Made by a program: the position numbers and the translations under genes
The notes under the pieces: model-generated
Databases searched by the model: none
Told to the model about the DNA's origin: nothing
The model's input: the letters and a program-made list of their open reading frames with translations, nothing else
Part shown: positions 27,519-36,678 of the stretch, piece by piece
Layout: each line of letters begins with the position of its first letter
Position numbering within the stretch: position 1 is the stretch's first letter
Source: Pseudomonas sp. MMS21 TM103
Lineage (GTDB): Bacteria > Pseudomonadota > Gammaproteobacteria > Pseudomonadales > Pseudomonadaceae
DNA: 64,000 bases
Reading direction: 5' to 3'
NCBI RefSeq assembly: GCF_022132145.1
Contig: NZ_JAJISP010000003.1
Coordinates: forward strand, 1 to 64,000

Positions 27519-28118
27519 TCAGGCCACTTGCGCCACTTGCGCCTTGGCCTCGGCCAGACCTTTTTCCATGAACTCACCGCCCAGGTTGAGGCCTTCGGCG
27601 TGAATGAAGCTGACCTCGTGGATGCCGATGAAGGCCAATGCCTGACGCAGGTAGGGTTCCTGATGATCCAGGCTGCCGCCGGCGTAGATACCGCCACGGG
27701 CGGTCAGGACGAAGGCACGCTTGCCAGTGAGCAGGCCCTGCGGGCCGGTTTCGGTGTACTTGAAGGTGACGCCGGCACGCAGCACATGATCCAGCCAGGC
27801 TTTCAGGGTGCTGGGGATGGCGAAGTTGTACATGGGCGCGGCCAGCACCAGCACATCGGCAGCCAGCACTTCATCGGTGAGTGTGTTGGACAGGGCCAAT
27901 GCACGTTGCTCCGCGACGCTCTGCTGGTCGGCCGGGGTCATCCAGCCGCCCAGCAGATTGGCGTCCAGGTGCGGTACTTGCTCGACTGCCAGGTCGCGCA
28001 CCTGGATGTGATCGGCTGGGTGGGCGGTTTGCCACTGGGCAATGAATTGCTCGGTGAGCTGACGGGAAACCGAGCCTTGTTGGCGGGCGCTGCTTTCGAT
28101 TACCAGAACTTTGGACAT
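27519..28118 (-). CDS. azoR: FMN-dependent NADH:quinone oxidoreductase / azoreductase AzoR
   Basis: A 199-residue flavodoxin-fold enzyme that reduces quinones and azo compounds using NAD(P)H and FMN. Signatures are VLVIESSARQQGSVSRQLTE (phosphate loop), APMYNFAIPSTLKAWLDHVLRAG (FMN/dimer motif) and LTARGGIYAGG. ATG 28118 is favoured because GGAG sits about 10 bases upstream; five more codons are open before it. The length is normal. The LysR regulator encoded about 560 bp away on the other strand is a possible regulator, but a small gene lies between. Confidence 0.93.
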   Translation of the reverse strand: MSKVLVIESSARQQGSVSRQLTEQFIAQWQTAHPADHIQVRDLAVEQVPHLDANLLGGWMTPADQQSVAEQRALALSNTLTDEVLAADVLVLAAPMYNFAIPSTLKAWLDHVLRAGVTFKYTETGPQGLLTGKRAFVLTARGGIYAGGSLDHQEPYLRQALAFIGIHEVSFIHAEGLNLGGEFMEKGLAEAKAQVAQVA

Positions 28119-28276
28119 ATTTTTTTGCTCCATCGAAGGGATTGGTTAACGTCGATGGAGCAAAGGGTAGAGACACAGTTATCGATTAAAAAGCGCAAAT
28201 AACCACTTCTACCTATCTATAAAATTGATTTATCAGACGCCTCGCTCTAGGATCACTAATGTTGACAAGGTCGCGC

Positions 28277-28591
28277 TCATTTCAGGCCACAGGTCAACTG
28301 CACGCGAAGCTTGATGATGCTGCGGGCGAATTTTACCGTCAGGTTGCTGCTCTGCCCCGGTACCAACAATACTTTACGGGTGCGTGGCAGTTCGGGGCCG
28401 TTGCGAAACACCCCGGTGCACTCGGCCTCCGTCTGACCGTAGTTGTAGAGCAGCACGGCGCCCATGTTGTGATCGATTTCCTGGGTCGTGACCGACACTT
28501 CGGCACCGTTGAGCTGTTTTTCCACCTCGATCGGATAAGCGAAAGCAACCAGCGGCAACAGGGCGATCAGGGCACAGCAAAATTTCTTCAT
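28277..28591 (-). CDS. small exported protein, 104 aa
   Basis: A 104-residue protein with a clear signal peptide (cleavage after AFA, residue 18) and a beta-rich mature part with YPIEVEKQLNGAEVSVTTQ and two cysteines that could form a disulfide. GGAG precedes ATG 28591. From memory, close relatives in Pseudomonas are often labelled '3-phosphoglycerate kinase', which cannot be right for a 10-kDa secreted protein without nucleotide motifs. The true function is unknown. Confidence 0.75.
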   Translation of the reverse strand: MKKFCCALIALLPLVAFAYPIEVEKQLNGAEVSVTTQEIDHNMGAVLLYNYGQTEAECTGVFRNGPELPRTRKVLLVPGQSSNLTVKFARSIIKLRVQLTCGLK

Positions 28592-28676
28592 GCGGCAGTC
28601 TCCAACAAAGGACTGCCAGTTTAGGGCGAGTTCGCCCCACTGTGCACCCAACGACTCGCGTGAATAGGAGAGGATA

Positions 28677-29603
28677 ATGAAAGCGCCCCGCGTGACCCTC
28701 GATCAATGGCGTACTTTGCAGGCCGTGGTCGATCAGGGCGGCTTTGCCCAGGCCGCCGAGGTGCTGCATCGCTCGCAATCCTCGGTCAGCTACACCATTG
28801 CGCGGATGCAGGAACAACTCGGCGTGCCGTTACTGCGCATCGACGGACGCAAGGCCGTGCTCACCGAGGCCGGCGACGTGCTGCTGCGCCGCTCGCGGCA
28901 ACTGGTCAAGCAGGCCAGTCAGCTGGAAGACCTGGCCTACAACATGGACCAGGGCTGGGAAGCCGAAGTACGCCTGGTGGTTGATGCCGCCTACCCGACC
29001 GCGCGACTGATCAGGGCACTGGCCGCCTTCATCCCGCAGAGTCGCGGTTGCCGCGTGCGTCTGCGTGAGGAAGTGCTCTCGGGCGTAGAGGAAGTGCTGC
29101 TGGAAGGCACCGCAGACCTGGCCATCAGCAGCCTGTCCATGGTCGGCTATCTGGGCCATGAACTCTGCGAAGTGGAATTCGTGGCGGTCGCCCACCCCGA
29201 CCATCAACTGCACAAGCTGCAACGCGAACTGACCTTCGAGGACCTGCAGAACCAGTTGCAGGTGGTCATCCGCGACTCCGGGCGCAGCAAGCCGCGCGAC
29301 GTCGGCTGGCTGGGTGCCGAGCAACGCTGGACGGTCAGCAGCCTCTCGACCGCCGCCAACTTCGTCAGCAGCGGCCTCGGCTTCGCCTGGCTGCCGCGCC
29401 ACCTGATCGACCGGGAGTTGAGTAGTGGCATACTCAAACCCCTGGCACTGGCACAGGGCGGCAGCAACCACCCACGCTTCACCCTCTATTGCCATAAGGA
29501 CAAGACCCTGGGTCCAGCCAGCCAGATTCTCGTTGACCTGATCAGGAACTTCGACGCCGCCCCCCTCAATGCACCCTTCGCCGCCCCCCAATCAACCAGC
29601 TGA
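28677..29603 (+). CDS. LysR family transcriptional regulator
   Basis: A 308-residue regulator. The N-terminal winged helix-turn-helix (about 8-66) contains the LysR signature GFAQAAEVLHRSQSSVSYTI, followed by a linker helix and a periplasmic-binding-protein-like effector domain (about 90-295). The 3' neighbour, 12 bp away on the same strand, is an alpha/beta hydrolase, and the divergent neighbour is a small exported protein. Either could be a target. The effector is unknown. Confidence 0.93.
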   Translation: MKAPRVTLDQWRTLQAVVDQGGFAQAAEVLHRSQSSVSYTIARMQEQLGVPLLRIDGRKAVLTEAGDVLLRRSRQLVKQASQLEDLAYNMDQGWEAEVRLVVDAAYPTARLIRALAAFIPQSRGCRVRLREEVLSGVEEVLLEGTADLAISSLSMVGYLGHELCEVEFVAVAHPDHQLHKLQRELTFEDLQNQLQVVIRDSGRSKPRDVGWLGAEQRWTVSSLSTAANFVSSGLGFAWLPRHLIDRELSSGILKPLALAQGGSNHPRFTLYCHKDKTLGPASQILVDLIRNFDAAPLNAPFAAPQSTS

Positions 29604-29615
29604 CAGGAACCACCC

Positions 29616-30443
29616 ATGTCCTACTACGATAATGATGGCTGCCAGTTGCACTACGAAGTGTATGGCAAGGGCGCTCCGGTACTGCTGGTACACGGCCTGG
29701 GCTCAAGCACCTGCGACTGGGAATATCAGATCCCGGAACTGGCTGCGCACTACCAAGTGATTGCCATCGACATCCGCGGTCACGGTCGCTCTGACAAGCC
29801 GCGCGAACGCTACAGCATCGCCGGTTTTGCCCAGGATGTGAACGTACTGATCGAGCACCTGGGGCTCGACAGGGTGCATTTGGTTGGCATCTCCATGGGC
29901 GGCATGATCGGTTTTCAGGTGGGCGTCGACCGTCCCGAACTGCTGAAAAGCCTGACCATCGTCAACAGCGGTCCCGAAGTGAAGGCGAAGAGCCCGCGCG
30001 ACTTCCTGGAAATCGCCAAACGCTGGAGCCTGTCGCGCCTGCTCAGCCTCGATACCATTGCCAAGGCACTGGGTAAACTGCTGTTCCCCAAGCCCGAACA
30101 AGCCGAACTGCGGCGCAAGATCGAGCAGCGCTGGCCGCAGAATGACAAGCGCGCCTACCTCGCCAGCCTCGATGCGATCATCGGCTGGGGTGTGCGCGAT
30201 CGCCTGGCGCGCATAACCTGCCCTACCCTGGTAATCAGCGCCGACCGCGACTACACCCCTGTCGCGCAGAAAGAGGCCTACGTCAAGGAAATGCCCAATG
30301 CACGCTTGCTGGTAATCGAAGATTCGCGTCACGCCACACCGCTGGATCAACCGCAGCGCTTCAACAGCAGCCTGCTGGCCTTCCTCGAGGAAGTCGAACA
30401 GACTGCCGCCACTGCCCTCAACAAGGATAAACAACCATGCTGA
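29616..30443 (+). CDS. alpha/beta hydrolase
   Basis: A 275-residue soluble hydrolase. The oxyanion region [16 protein letters not shown], the nucleophile elbow GISMGG with catalytic Ser, the acidic residue in ISADRDYTP and the His in [12 protein letters not shown] complete a catalytic triad. The build resembles 3-oxoadipate enol-lactonase and general esterases; no pathway partners are present, so the substrate is unknown. It runs 12 bp after the LysR gene and overlaps ppiA by 7 bp, suggesting one transcript. Confidence 0.9.
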   Translation: MSYYDNDGCQLHYEVYGKGAPVLLVHGLGSSTCDWEYQIPELAAHYQVIAIDIRGHGRSDKPRERYSIAGFAQDVNVLIEHLGLDRVHLVGISMGGMIGFQVGVDRPELLKSLTIVNSGPEVKAKSPRDFLEIAKRWSLSRLLSLDTIAKALGKLLFPKPEQAELRRKIEQRWPQNDKRAYLASLDAIIGWGVRDRLARITCPTLVISADRDYTPVAQKEAYVKEMPNARLLVIEDSRHATPLDQPQRFNSSLLAFLEEVEQTAATALNKDKQPC

Positions 30444-30991
30444 AAAAAATCGCCCTCGCCGCCTGCTCCGTACTGTTTGCCAGCTGCCTGATGGCTGCGG
30501 AGAACCCGAAAGTACTGCTGACCACCAGTCTCGGTGACATCGAAATCGAACTGGACGCGGAAAAAGCGCCGATCAGCGTGGAAAACTTCCTCGCCTACGT
30601 CGACAGCGGTTACTACGCTGGCACCCAGTTTCACCGGGTGATTCCGGGCTTCATGGTGCAAGGCGGCGGCTTCGATGCCAACCTGCAGCAGAAGCAGACC
30701 CGGGCGCCGATCAAGAACGAAGCCGACAACGGCCTGCACAACGTGCGCGGTACCCTGGCCATGGCGCGCACCCAGGTGCGCGACTCGGCCACCAGCCAGT
30801 TCTTCATCAACCACAAGGACAACGCCTTCCTCGACCACGGCTCGCGCGACTTCGGTTATGCAGTATTCGGCAAGGTACTGCGTGGCATGGAGGTGGTCGA
30901 CAAGATCGCCCAGGTACCGACCAGCAATCGCGGCGGCCAGCAGAACGTACCGCGCGAACCGGTGCTGATCATCGAAGCCAAGCGTCTGTAA
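30437..30991 (+). CDS. ppiA: periplasmic peptidyl-prolyl cis-trans isomerase (cyclophilin)
   Basis: A 184-residue cyclophilin with a signal peptide (cleavage near LMA, residue 20), so it folds exported proteins in the periplasm. Active-site segments are [15 protein letters not shown] (catalytic Arg/Phe), [21 protein letters not shown] and [14 protein letters not shown]. Length is typical of PpiA. Its start overlaps the hydrolase gene by 7 bp. Confidence 0.95.
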   Translation: MLKKIALAACSVLFASCLMAAENPKVLLTTSLGDIEIELDAEKAPISVENFLAYVDSGYYAGTQFHRVIPGFMVQGGGFDANLQQKQTRAPIKNEADNGLHNVRGTLAMARTQVRDSATSQFFINHKDNAFLDHGSRDFGYAVFGKVLRGMEVVDKIAQVPTSNRGGQQNVPREPVLIIEAKRL

Positions 30992-31636
30992 CCCATGGGC
31001 GGCGCATGACGCCCGCCACTTGACCACAGCCATCGCGTGGCGGCACGCGCAGACTCTCCAGGGGCCATGCCGCCAGCCTGGAGGCGCGCCAGCGGCATTG
31101 GCATAACCGGCGCAACAGCGTCGGTTGGCCCCTACTGCGCTGCGCCGAGCGCCTCCTCTTTCTGCCACAGCGGTAGCCCCACTACCGGGGGCACATCACA
31201 CCGCCACCCTGGCCACAAGCTGGGGAACTCCCATACATTTTCGCAGCCTACTGGCGCTGGTCTTCCTCGGCCGAGGCAGGCTCAGCCGGCATGGGCTTCG
31301 CCGGAGCACTGGGCTGGGCCGGTTCGTCGTCGCCCCCTATCAACGTCAGGGCGAGAAATGCGGCTAAGAGAAACGCAATACGTACGCCTGACCTCCATTT
31401 CTAGTGAGTGGTTTCCCGACACCTCTCACCTGTATGGGCCGGCGTCAGGCGCAAGAATGCCAATACGGCCAGCGACAGGGGCTCCCCAAACCTGACCGCC
31501 CTGGCCAGAGCCCTGCCGATGGTCGACAGCAGTCGCCTGCGCCCCCGGGATGAGCGTCATCCTGCGGCGTTACCTGGCAGTCGAGCGCCTGCGGGTTAAG
31601 GGATAGAATCAGTACTCTTACCACCGCCAAGGCAGG
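30992..31636. other. 645-bp intergenic region
   Basis: No intact gene is evident. Plus-strand open frames here have compositions of out-of-frame GC-rich DNA. The only structured signal is a decayed small exported-protein frame on the minus strand (31248-31385), listed separately. The right part should contain the promoter of the ABC exporter. Confidence 0.5.
31248..31385 (-). pseudogene. possible remnant of a small secreted or lipoprotein gene
   Basis: On the minus strand a perfect GGAGG site is followed 6 bases later by GTA where GTG or ATG would be expected. An open frame of 45 codons follows, encoding VRIAFLLAAFLALTLIGG and an acidic Pro/Ala/Glu tail. This reads like a lipoprotein signal in which the start codon and the lipobox Cys are changed. 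Chance cannot be excluded because the frame is short. Confidence 0.35.
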
Positions 31637-33478
31637 ATGCCTGAGATGCTGTTTCGCCGCTTCGAAGCCCTGATCGACGTATTCAAGGCCAGCCCGGACG
31701 CCGCGCCGCCAGCGGGCATCCTGCCGTTCTATGCCTACTACCTGCGCCAGGTCTGGCCGCTGATGATCGCCGTGCTGGTGGTCGGTTTCTTCGCCGCGCT
31801 GATCGAGGTGGCGCTGTTCAGCTTCCTCGGCCGGCTGATCGACATGGTTCAGGCCACGCCGAACGCCGAGTTCTTCAACCAGTATCAAGGCGAGTTGCTG
31901 TGGATGCTGCTGGTGGTGCTGCTGATCCGCCCGCTGGTGTTCGGCCTGCACGACCTCCTGGCCAACCAGGCTATCACCCCGAACCTGACTAACCTGGTGC
32001 GCTGGCAGAACCATCGCTACGTGCTCAAGCAGAGCCTGAGCTTCTTCCAGAACGACTTCGCCGGGCGTATCGCCCAGCGCATCATGCAGACCGGCCCGGC
32101 GCTACGCGATTCGGCCATGCAGGTGGTCGACTCACTCTGGCACGTACTGGTCTACGCCGGCAGCGCGCTGTACCTGTTCGCCGCGGCGGACCTGCGCCTG
32201 ATGCTGCCGCTGACGCTGTGGCTGGCCGGCTACTGCCTGCTGCTGTGCTACTTCGTGCCGCGCATCAAGAACCGGTCGGCCGGGGCTTCGGCGGCACGTT
32301 CCAAGCTCATGGGCAGGGTGGTCGACGGCTACAGCAACGTCACCACCCTCAAGCTGTTCGCCCACACCCGCGAAGAAGAAGGCTACGCCCGCGAGGCGAT
32401 GCAGGAACTGCTCGACAAGGTGCGCCTGCAGACCCGCACCGTCACGGCCCTGGACTTCAGCGTGACCTGCCTCAATGGCTTGCTGATCGCCGCCACCGCT
32501 GCGCTGGCCCTGTGGCTGTGGAGCCAGGCATTGATCAGCAGCGGGGCCATCGCCCTGAGCGTCGGCCTGGTGATACGCATCAACAACATGGCCGAATGGA
32601 TCATGTGGGTGGTCAATGGCATCTTCGAGAACGTCGGCACGGTGCAGGACGGCATGCGCACCATCGTCCAGCCGCGCCAGGTGTGCGACCGGGCAGACGC
32701 AAGGCCGCTGCGGGTCAGCAGGGGCGCGGTGCACTTCGACAACATCCACTTCCATTACGGCAAAAGCCACGGGGTCATCAGCGGCCTGAACCTTGAGGTC
32801 GCGCCCGGCGAGAAGATCGGCTTGGTCGGCCCTTCCGGCGCGGGCAAGTCGACCCTGGTCAGCCTGCTGCTGCGCCTCTACGACCTGGAGAGCGGGCGCA
32901 TCCTGATCGACGGTCAGAACATCGCCGAGGTGGCCCAGGAAAGCCTGCGCGCCCAGATCGGCGTGGTAACCCAGGACACCTCGCTGCTGCACCGCTCGAT
33001 CCGCGACAACCTGCTGTACGGCAAACCCGAAGCCAGCGAAGCCGAATTGCTCGAAGCCGTGCGCAAGGCCCGCGCCGACAGCTTCATTCCGCTGCTCGAC
33101 GACGGCCAGGGCGGCCACGGCTTCGATGCCTGGGTCGGCGAGCGCGGGGTCAAGCTCTCCGGTGGCCAGCGCCAGCGCATCGCCATCGCCCGGGTACTGT
33201 TGAAAGATGCGCCGATCCTGATGCTCGACGAAGCCACCTCGGCGCTCGACTCGGAGGTCGAGGCAGTGATCCAGGAAAGCCTGGATACTCTGATGCAGGG
33301 CAAGACAGTGATCGCCATCGCCCACCGCCTGTCGACCATCGCGCGCATGGACCGCCTGGTGGTAATCGACCAGGGCCGCATCGTCGAAACAGGCAGCCAC
33401 CGCCAGTTGATCGAACGCGGCGGCCTCTACGCCCGCCTTTGGCAACACCAGACTGGCGGCTTCGTCGGGGTGGAGTGA
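31637..33478 (+). CDS. ABC transporter, fused permease and ATPase (MsbA-like exporter)
   Basis: A 613-residue half-transporter that should dimerise. Six transmembrane helices lie within residues 25-330 (type I exporter fold), and the nucleotide-binding domain covers about 355-605. Walker A GPSGAGKST is near residue 398; the signature LSGGQRQRIAIARVLL, Walker B ILMLDEATSALD and switch His in IAHRLSTI follow. The substrate is unknown; lipids, drugs or peptides are typical. It is monocistronic and is followed by REP elements. Confidence 0.93.
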   Translation: MPEMLFRRFEALIDVFKASPDAAPPAGILPFYAYYLRQVWPLMIAVLVVGFFAALIEVALFSFLGRLIDMVQATPNAEFFNQYQGELLWMLLVVLLIRPLVFGLHDLLANQAITPNLTNLVRWQNHRYVLKQSLSFFQNDFAGRIAQRIMQTGPALRDSAMQVVDSLWHVLVYAGSALYLFAAADLRLMLPLTLWLAGYCLLLCYFVPRIKNRSAGASAARSKLMGRVVDGYSNVTTLKLFAHTREEEGYAREAMQELLDKVRLQTRTVTALDFSVTCLNGLLIAATAALALWLWSQALISSGAIALSVGLVIRINNMAEWIMWVVNGIFENVGTVQDGMRTIVQPRQVCDRADARPLRVSRGAVHFDNIHFHYGKSHGVISGLNLEVAPGEKIGLVGPSGAGKSTLVSLLLRLYDLESGRILIDGQNIAEVAQESLRAQIGVVTQDTSLLHRSIRDNLLYGKPEASEAELLEAVRKARADSFIPLLDDGQGGHGFDAWVGERGVKLSGGQRQRIAIARVLLKDAPILMLDEATSALDSEVEAVIQESLDTLMQGKTVIAIAHRLSTIARMDRLVVIDQGRIVETGSHRQLIERGGLYARLWQHQTGGFVGVE

Positions 33479-33487
33479 AATGTCGAT

Positions 33488-33509
33488 CGCGGCCATGGGC
33501 CGCTCCTAC
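33488..33509 (+). repeat. REP element 1
   Basis: A 22-bp repeat unit, CGCGGCCATGGGCCGC followed by TCCTAC, containing an imperfect palindrome. It recurs identically at 34091-34112 and inverted with changes at 33534-33555. It lies 10 bp behind the ABC exporter stop. Confidence 0.85.
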
Positions 33510-33533
33510 AAAAGCAGAGCACGCCGCCACCCC

Positions 33534-33555
33534 GTAGGAGCGGGCCGTGCCCGCG
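33534..33555 (-). repeat. REP element 2, inverted
   Basis: GTAGGAGCGGGC then CGTGCCCGCG, the inverted counterpart of REP 1 with a few substitutions. With REP 1 it forms a head-to-head pair separated by 24 bp, the arrangement of a bacterial interspersed mosaic element. Confidence 0.8.
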
Positions 33556-33592
33556 AATCGATGTTGAGTGCACCAATCATCGCCGAGCCTGA

Positions 33593-34069
33593 TCAAAGCC
33601 AGATGGCATTCCAGAACGGATAATCCCCGACCCGCTTGACCAGTCCTGCACGCAGCGGATTGGCCACGATGTAACGGGCGACGGCTTGCAGGTCTTCCTC
33701 TTCGCGCAAAGCATGATCGTGAAAGGCTTTCGACCAGAGTGGACCCGTTCGATTCAGGGTCCGGTTGGTATGGCGAGAACTGGCGGATTTGAGTCGGCCA
33801 ATCACCCCGCCGAGGCTGTCTGTCTCTCCAAGCTGAAGCAGCCAGTGCACATGATCCGGCATTAACACCCAGGCCAGCATGCGGCTTTCCCTGAGCAAGG
33901 TGGCATCTTCGAAACAGCGCGCGGCCGAACTGGCGGCTGGAAAATGGATGAAGAGTGGTGTGCGGTTTTGAGTTGTAGTGGTTATCAGATAAGCCGAATG
34001 GCAAATGGATACACGGCCATTGCGTAATTCAGCGTGCCCCGGCGTTTTGTAGCTGTAGCGCTCGTCCAT
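33593..34069 (-). CDS. REP-associated tyrosine transposase (RAYT)
   Basis: A 158-residue Y1 transposase of the IS200/IS605-related RAYT family, which cuts single-stranded REP hairpins. The HUH motif is HVH in MPDHVHWLL (His73 and His75) and the nucleophile is Tyr133 in AVARYIVANPLRAG. The C-terminus (GDYPFWNAIWL) is typical of RAYTs. ATG 34069 has a strong AAGGAG site. REP elements flank it on both sides within 40 bp, as expected for a resident, non-transposing RAYT. Confidence 0.93.
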   Translation of the reverse strand: MDERYSYKTPGHAELRNGRVSICHSAYLITTTTQNRTPLFIHFPAASSAARCFEDATLLRESRMLAWVLMPDHVHWLLQLGETDSLGGVIGRLKSASSRHTNRTLNRTGPLWSKAFHDHALREEEDLQAVARYIVANPLRAGLVKRVGDYPFWNAIWL

Positions 34070-34090
34070 AAGCGTTCTCCTTGGGGATTT

Positions 34091-34112
34091 CGCGGCCATG
34101 GGCCGCTCCTAC
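34091..34112 (+). repeat. REP element 3
   Basis: Identical over 22 bp to REP 1, just upstream of the RAYT gene. Together the three REPs bracket the transposase. Confidence 0.85.
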
Positions 34113-34152
34113 GATCAGGGGTCATAGCCACGAAACTGCAACCGCGAAAACC

Positions 34153-35277
34153 TCAGCCCTGCCGATACGGCAGCAACCCGCGCGCGTCCTCGGCGTAGCC
34201 CTGCACGCCAACCCGCTCCTGTTCGAGAAAATCGGCCACCGCCGCGCGCAAGCCCGGGTGGCAGAGGTAATGCCAGGAGTGGGTGATCACCGGCTCGAAG
34301 CCGCGGATCAGCTTGTGCTCGCCCTGGGCACCGGCATCAAAGCGCTGCAGCCCCTGAGCAATCGCATACTCCATGCCCTGGTAGAAACAGGTCTCGAAGT
34401 GCAGGCGGTCGAACTCCGCCAGGCAGCCCCAGTAGCGGCCATACAAACTGTCGCCACCGATCAAGCTGAACGCCATGGCCACCGGCCGGCCACCCTGGCA
34501 CGCCAGCACCACGCGGATCATCTGCGGCATTCGCTCGGCCAGCAAGCTGAAGAACGTCCGGGTCAGATAGGGCATCTGGCCACGCACCCGGTAGGTATTG
34601 GCGTAACACTGGTAGACGAAATCCCACTCGGCCTCGCTGAGCTGATGCCCTTCGCGCCAGTCGAATTCGATGCCCTGCCCCGCCACCTGCTCGCGCTCCT
34701 TGCGCATCTGCTTGCGCTTGCGCGAGCTGAGGGCATCGAGAAAATCCTGGAAATCCCGGTAGCCGCGGTTATGCCAATGGTATTGGCAGCCGAGACGCTG
34801 CAACCAGCCGTCACGCCCCTGCAGCAGCGCATCATCGGCCGGGCTGGTGAAGTTGATATGCAGGCTCGACAGACCCTGCTGAGCAAGGCTGGCGCTCAGC
34901 TCATCGAGCAATTGCCCGGCGGCGAGCGGATCGCCGAGCAAACGCTGCCCACTTACCGGTGAGAAGGGAATGGCGCCGAGCAGCTTGGGGTAATAGTCGA
35001 TGCCCGCCCGGTGACAGGCATCGGCCCAACCATGATCGAACACGTATTCGCCATAGGAATGGCTTTTCACATAGGCCGGCATGGCCGCCAGCACCCGCCC
35101 CTGGCCGTCCTGCAGCAAGCGATGCGCCGCCTGCCAGCCGCTGCGCCCGCCCACGCTGCCGCTGTCTTCCAGCGCCGAGAGAAAGGCATGAGACAGAAAA
35201 GGTTGCTGATCGATGCGCAAGGCATCCCAGCTCGAGGCATCCAGCTCGTTCAACGCAGACAGGGTCGATATAGGCAT
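34153..35277 (-). CDS. GNAT-fold protein of the COG3146 family
   Basis: A 374-residue protein with features of the FemAB/GNAT-like COG3146 (DUF482) group. Landmarks are PAYVKSHSYGEYVFDHGWAD, HINFTSPAD, the HWHNRGYRDFQDFLDALSSRKR stretch, and GRYWGCLAEFDRLHFETCFYQ with GEHKLIRGFEP near the end. The family is annotated as peptidoglycan-related acyltransferases by fold, but no activity is established that I know of. Length is normal. It stands alone between REP 3 and the porin terminator. Confidence 0.82.
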   Translation of the reverse strand: MPISTLSALNELDASSWDALRIDQQPFLSHAFLSALEDSGSVGGRSGWQAAHRLLQDGQGRVLAAMPAYVKSHSYGEYVFDHGWADACHRAGIDYYPKLLGAIPFSPVSGQRLLGDPLAAGQLLDELSASLAQQGLSSLHINFTSPADDALLQGRDGWLQRLGCQYHWHNRGYRDFQDFLDALSSRKRKQMRKEREQVAGQGIEFDWREGHQLSEAEWDFVYQCYANTYRVRGQMPYLTRTFFSLLAERMPQMIRVVLACQGGRPVAMAFSLIGGDSLYGRYWGCLAEFDRLHFETCFYQGMEYAIAQGLQRFDAGAQGEHKLIRGFEPVITHSWHYLCHPGLRAAVADFLEQERVGVQGYAEDARGLLPYRQG

Positions 35278-35304
35278 GAGCGCAGTCTGGCCTGTTGGCC
35301 TGAC

Positions 35305-35333
35305 GAAAAAAAGCCCCGCACGAGGCGGGGCTT
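35305..35333 (-). terminator. porin gene terminator
   Basis: A 9-bp GC-rich stem (35311-35319 with 35325-35333), followed on the minus strand by a run of T (the A run at 35306-35312). It lies 35 bp beyond the porin stop. Confidence 0.88.
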
Positions 35334-35367
35334 GAGGGGTGCAAGGTTGTAGTGGCGAGGTGTTTAC

Positions 35368-36678
35368 TTAGAACACGTACTGGGCGCGCAGGCTGATGGC
35401 GTCGCCATCATCGTCGCCATTGGCGTTCACAATGTCGTCCACGCTGGTATTCAGGTAGTTGGCGGAAATCTTCACGGCTTCGTTGGCATACCAGTTCACA
35501 CCGATAGTGTGAGTCTTGGCGCTGGCTTCAGCGGTATTGGCAGTCAGGCCGAGCAAGCCGGCGTTGGAGGGTGCAACCGCAGTCTCATCAACCGTGATGT
35601 CGTCGTAGCGGTAGAACACTTCCCAAGCACCGACCTGCTTGTTCTCTGGCTTGATCTTGTCGAACTTGCCGCCATCGAGCTTGTAACTGCGCGATTCGCC
35701 GGTCAGGGTGTAGGCAACTTGCACGTTGTAGCCGCTGGCTTCCAGATCGTTGTCGTTGCCATTGGCCGCTGCATCGCCATCGGCGGTACGAGCCAGGTAC
35801 TCACCCTGAATGGAGAACGGCCCCATCATATAGGCCGCTTCCGCCCCCCATGCCTGATCGGTGCCATCCAGCGCAGCGCCACCGAAAGTGCCACGGTTAC
35901 CGTTGGCACTGTCTTCGGTAGTGCCACGAACCGACAACCGCGACTTGATCGAGTCACTGAAACCCGCCTCTACTTCACGGGTCGCGTAGTTCAGGCCGAA
36001 GTGCAGAACCTGCTTATCCTGGACGATCGGGGCAAATACACCGCGCGCTACGAAAGTGGTGTTGTTCTTGCCATCTTCGTCCTGGTTGCCGTCTTGACGA
36101 TAGCCACCAACCTCACCGTGGAACATGTCGCCCAGCGTGGCGCGCAGTCGGATACCTTCACCATTCTCATGGCTGTTCAGCCAGGGGGCGAGGTCATAAA
36201 TGGCCGAACGCTCGATGGCAGTGATCCACTTGGAGCTGACGGCTTCTTCCAGACCGAAGGTCGGATTGATGCGACCGACCGAAAGCTGGAGCGGTTTCCA
36301 GCCATTGTAGTGAATGGCCAGTTCATCCCAATCGCTGGCTTTGTCGCTGAAGTTACGATTGAAGGTATAGCCCCAGTCGGTGAAGGCTACACCGGAAATT
36401 TCCAAGCGGGCACGACGGAAATAGGTTTCATCGGCACGATTGCCATTCTTGGTGTAGAAGCCGTCAAAGCTGTCCGCATCCGCCTGGAGACGACCGTTGA
36501 TCTTGAAGGAAAATTCCTTGTCGGTGGTGGCCACTTCCAGGCCGCCCTTGGTCTTGACCACGATATCGGCACCGTCGGTGGTGACGGTACCAGCGAAAGC
36601 CTGGGCGGAAACGGCCAGAGCCAGGGCGCTGGCTGCGAAACCGACCATTGTTCCACGGAAGCTGTGCTTACGGATCAT
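35368..36678 (-). CDS. phosphate-selective porin, OprP/OprO family
   Basis: A 436-residue outer-membrane beta-barrel. It has a signal peptide (cleavage after AFA, residue 29), many alternating beta strands with conserved SFKINGRLQADADSFDGFY and YFRRARLEISG near the N-terminus, and a C-terminal Phe (QYVF) as needed for barrel assembly. OprP/OprO homologues form trimeric anion channels for phosphate or pyrophosphate. Gly/Asn/Asp-rich insertions (DGDAAANGNDND) look like loops. One PhoB half-site is seen upstream but no full Pho box, so phosphate control is not shown. Confidence 0.9.
   Translation of the reverse strand: MIRKHSFRGTMVGFAASALALAVSAQAFAGTVTTDGADIVVKTKGGLEVATTDKEFSFKINGRLQADADSFDGFYTKNGNRADETYFRRARLEISGVAFTDWGYTFNRNFSDKASDWDELAIHYNGWKPLQLSVGRINPTFGLEEAVSSKWITAIERSAIYDLAPWLNSHENGEGIRLRATLGDMFHGEVGGYRQDGNQDEDGKNNTTFVARGVFAPIVQDKQVLHFGLNYATREVEAGFSDSIKSRLSVRGTTEDSANGNRGTFGGAALDGTDQAWGAEAAYMMGPFSIQGEYLARTADGDAAANGNDNDLEASGYNVQVAYTLTGESRSYKLDGGKFDKIKPENKQVGAWEVFYRYDDITVDETAVAPSNAGLLGLTANTAEASAKTHTIGVNWYANEAVKISANYLNTSVDDIVNANGDDDGDAISLRAQYVF

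Noticed and set aside
31037..31495. Plus-strand 152-codon frame between ppiA and the ABC exporter
   Set aside because: Gly/Ser/Pro/Thr-rich composition without any fold pattern; no ribosome site.
32132..33496. Long minus-strand open frame (454 codons) opposite the ABC exporter
   Set aside because: The plus strand has all ABC motifs; the antisense product is Ala/Asp/Val-rich low-complexity, typical of GC-rich shadows.
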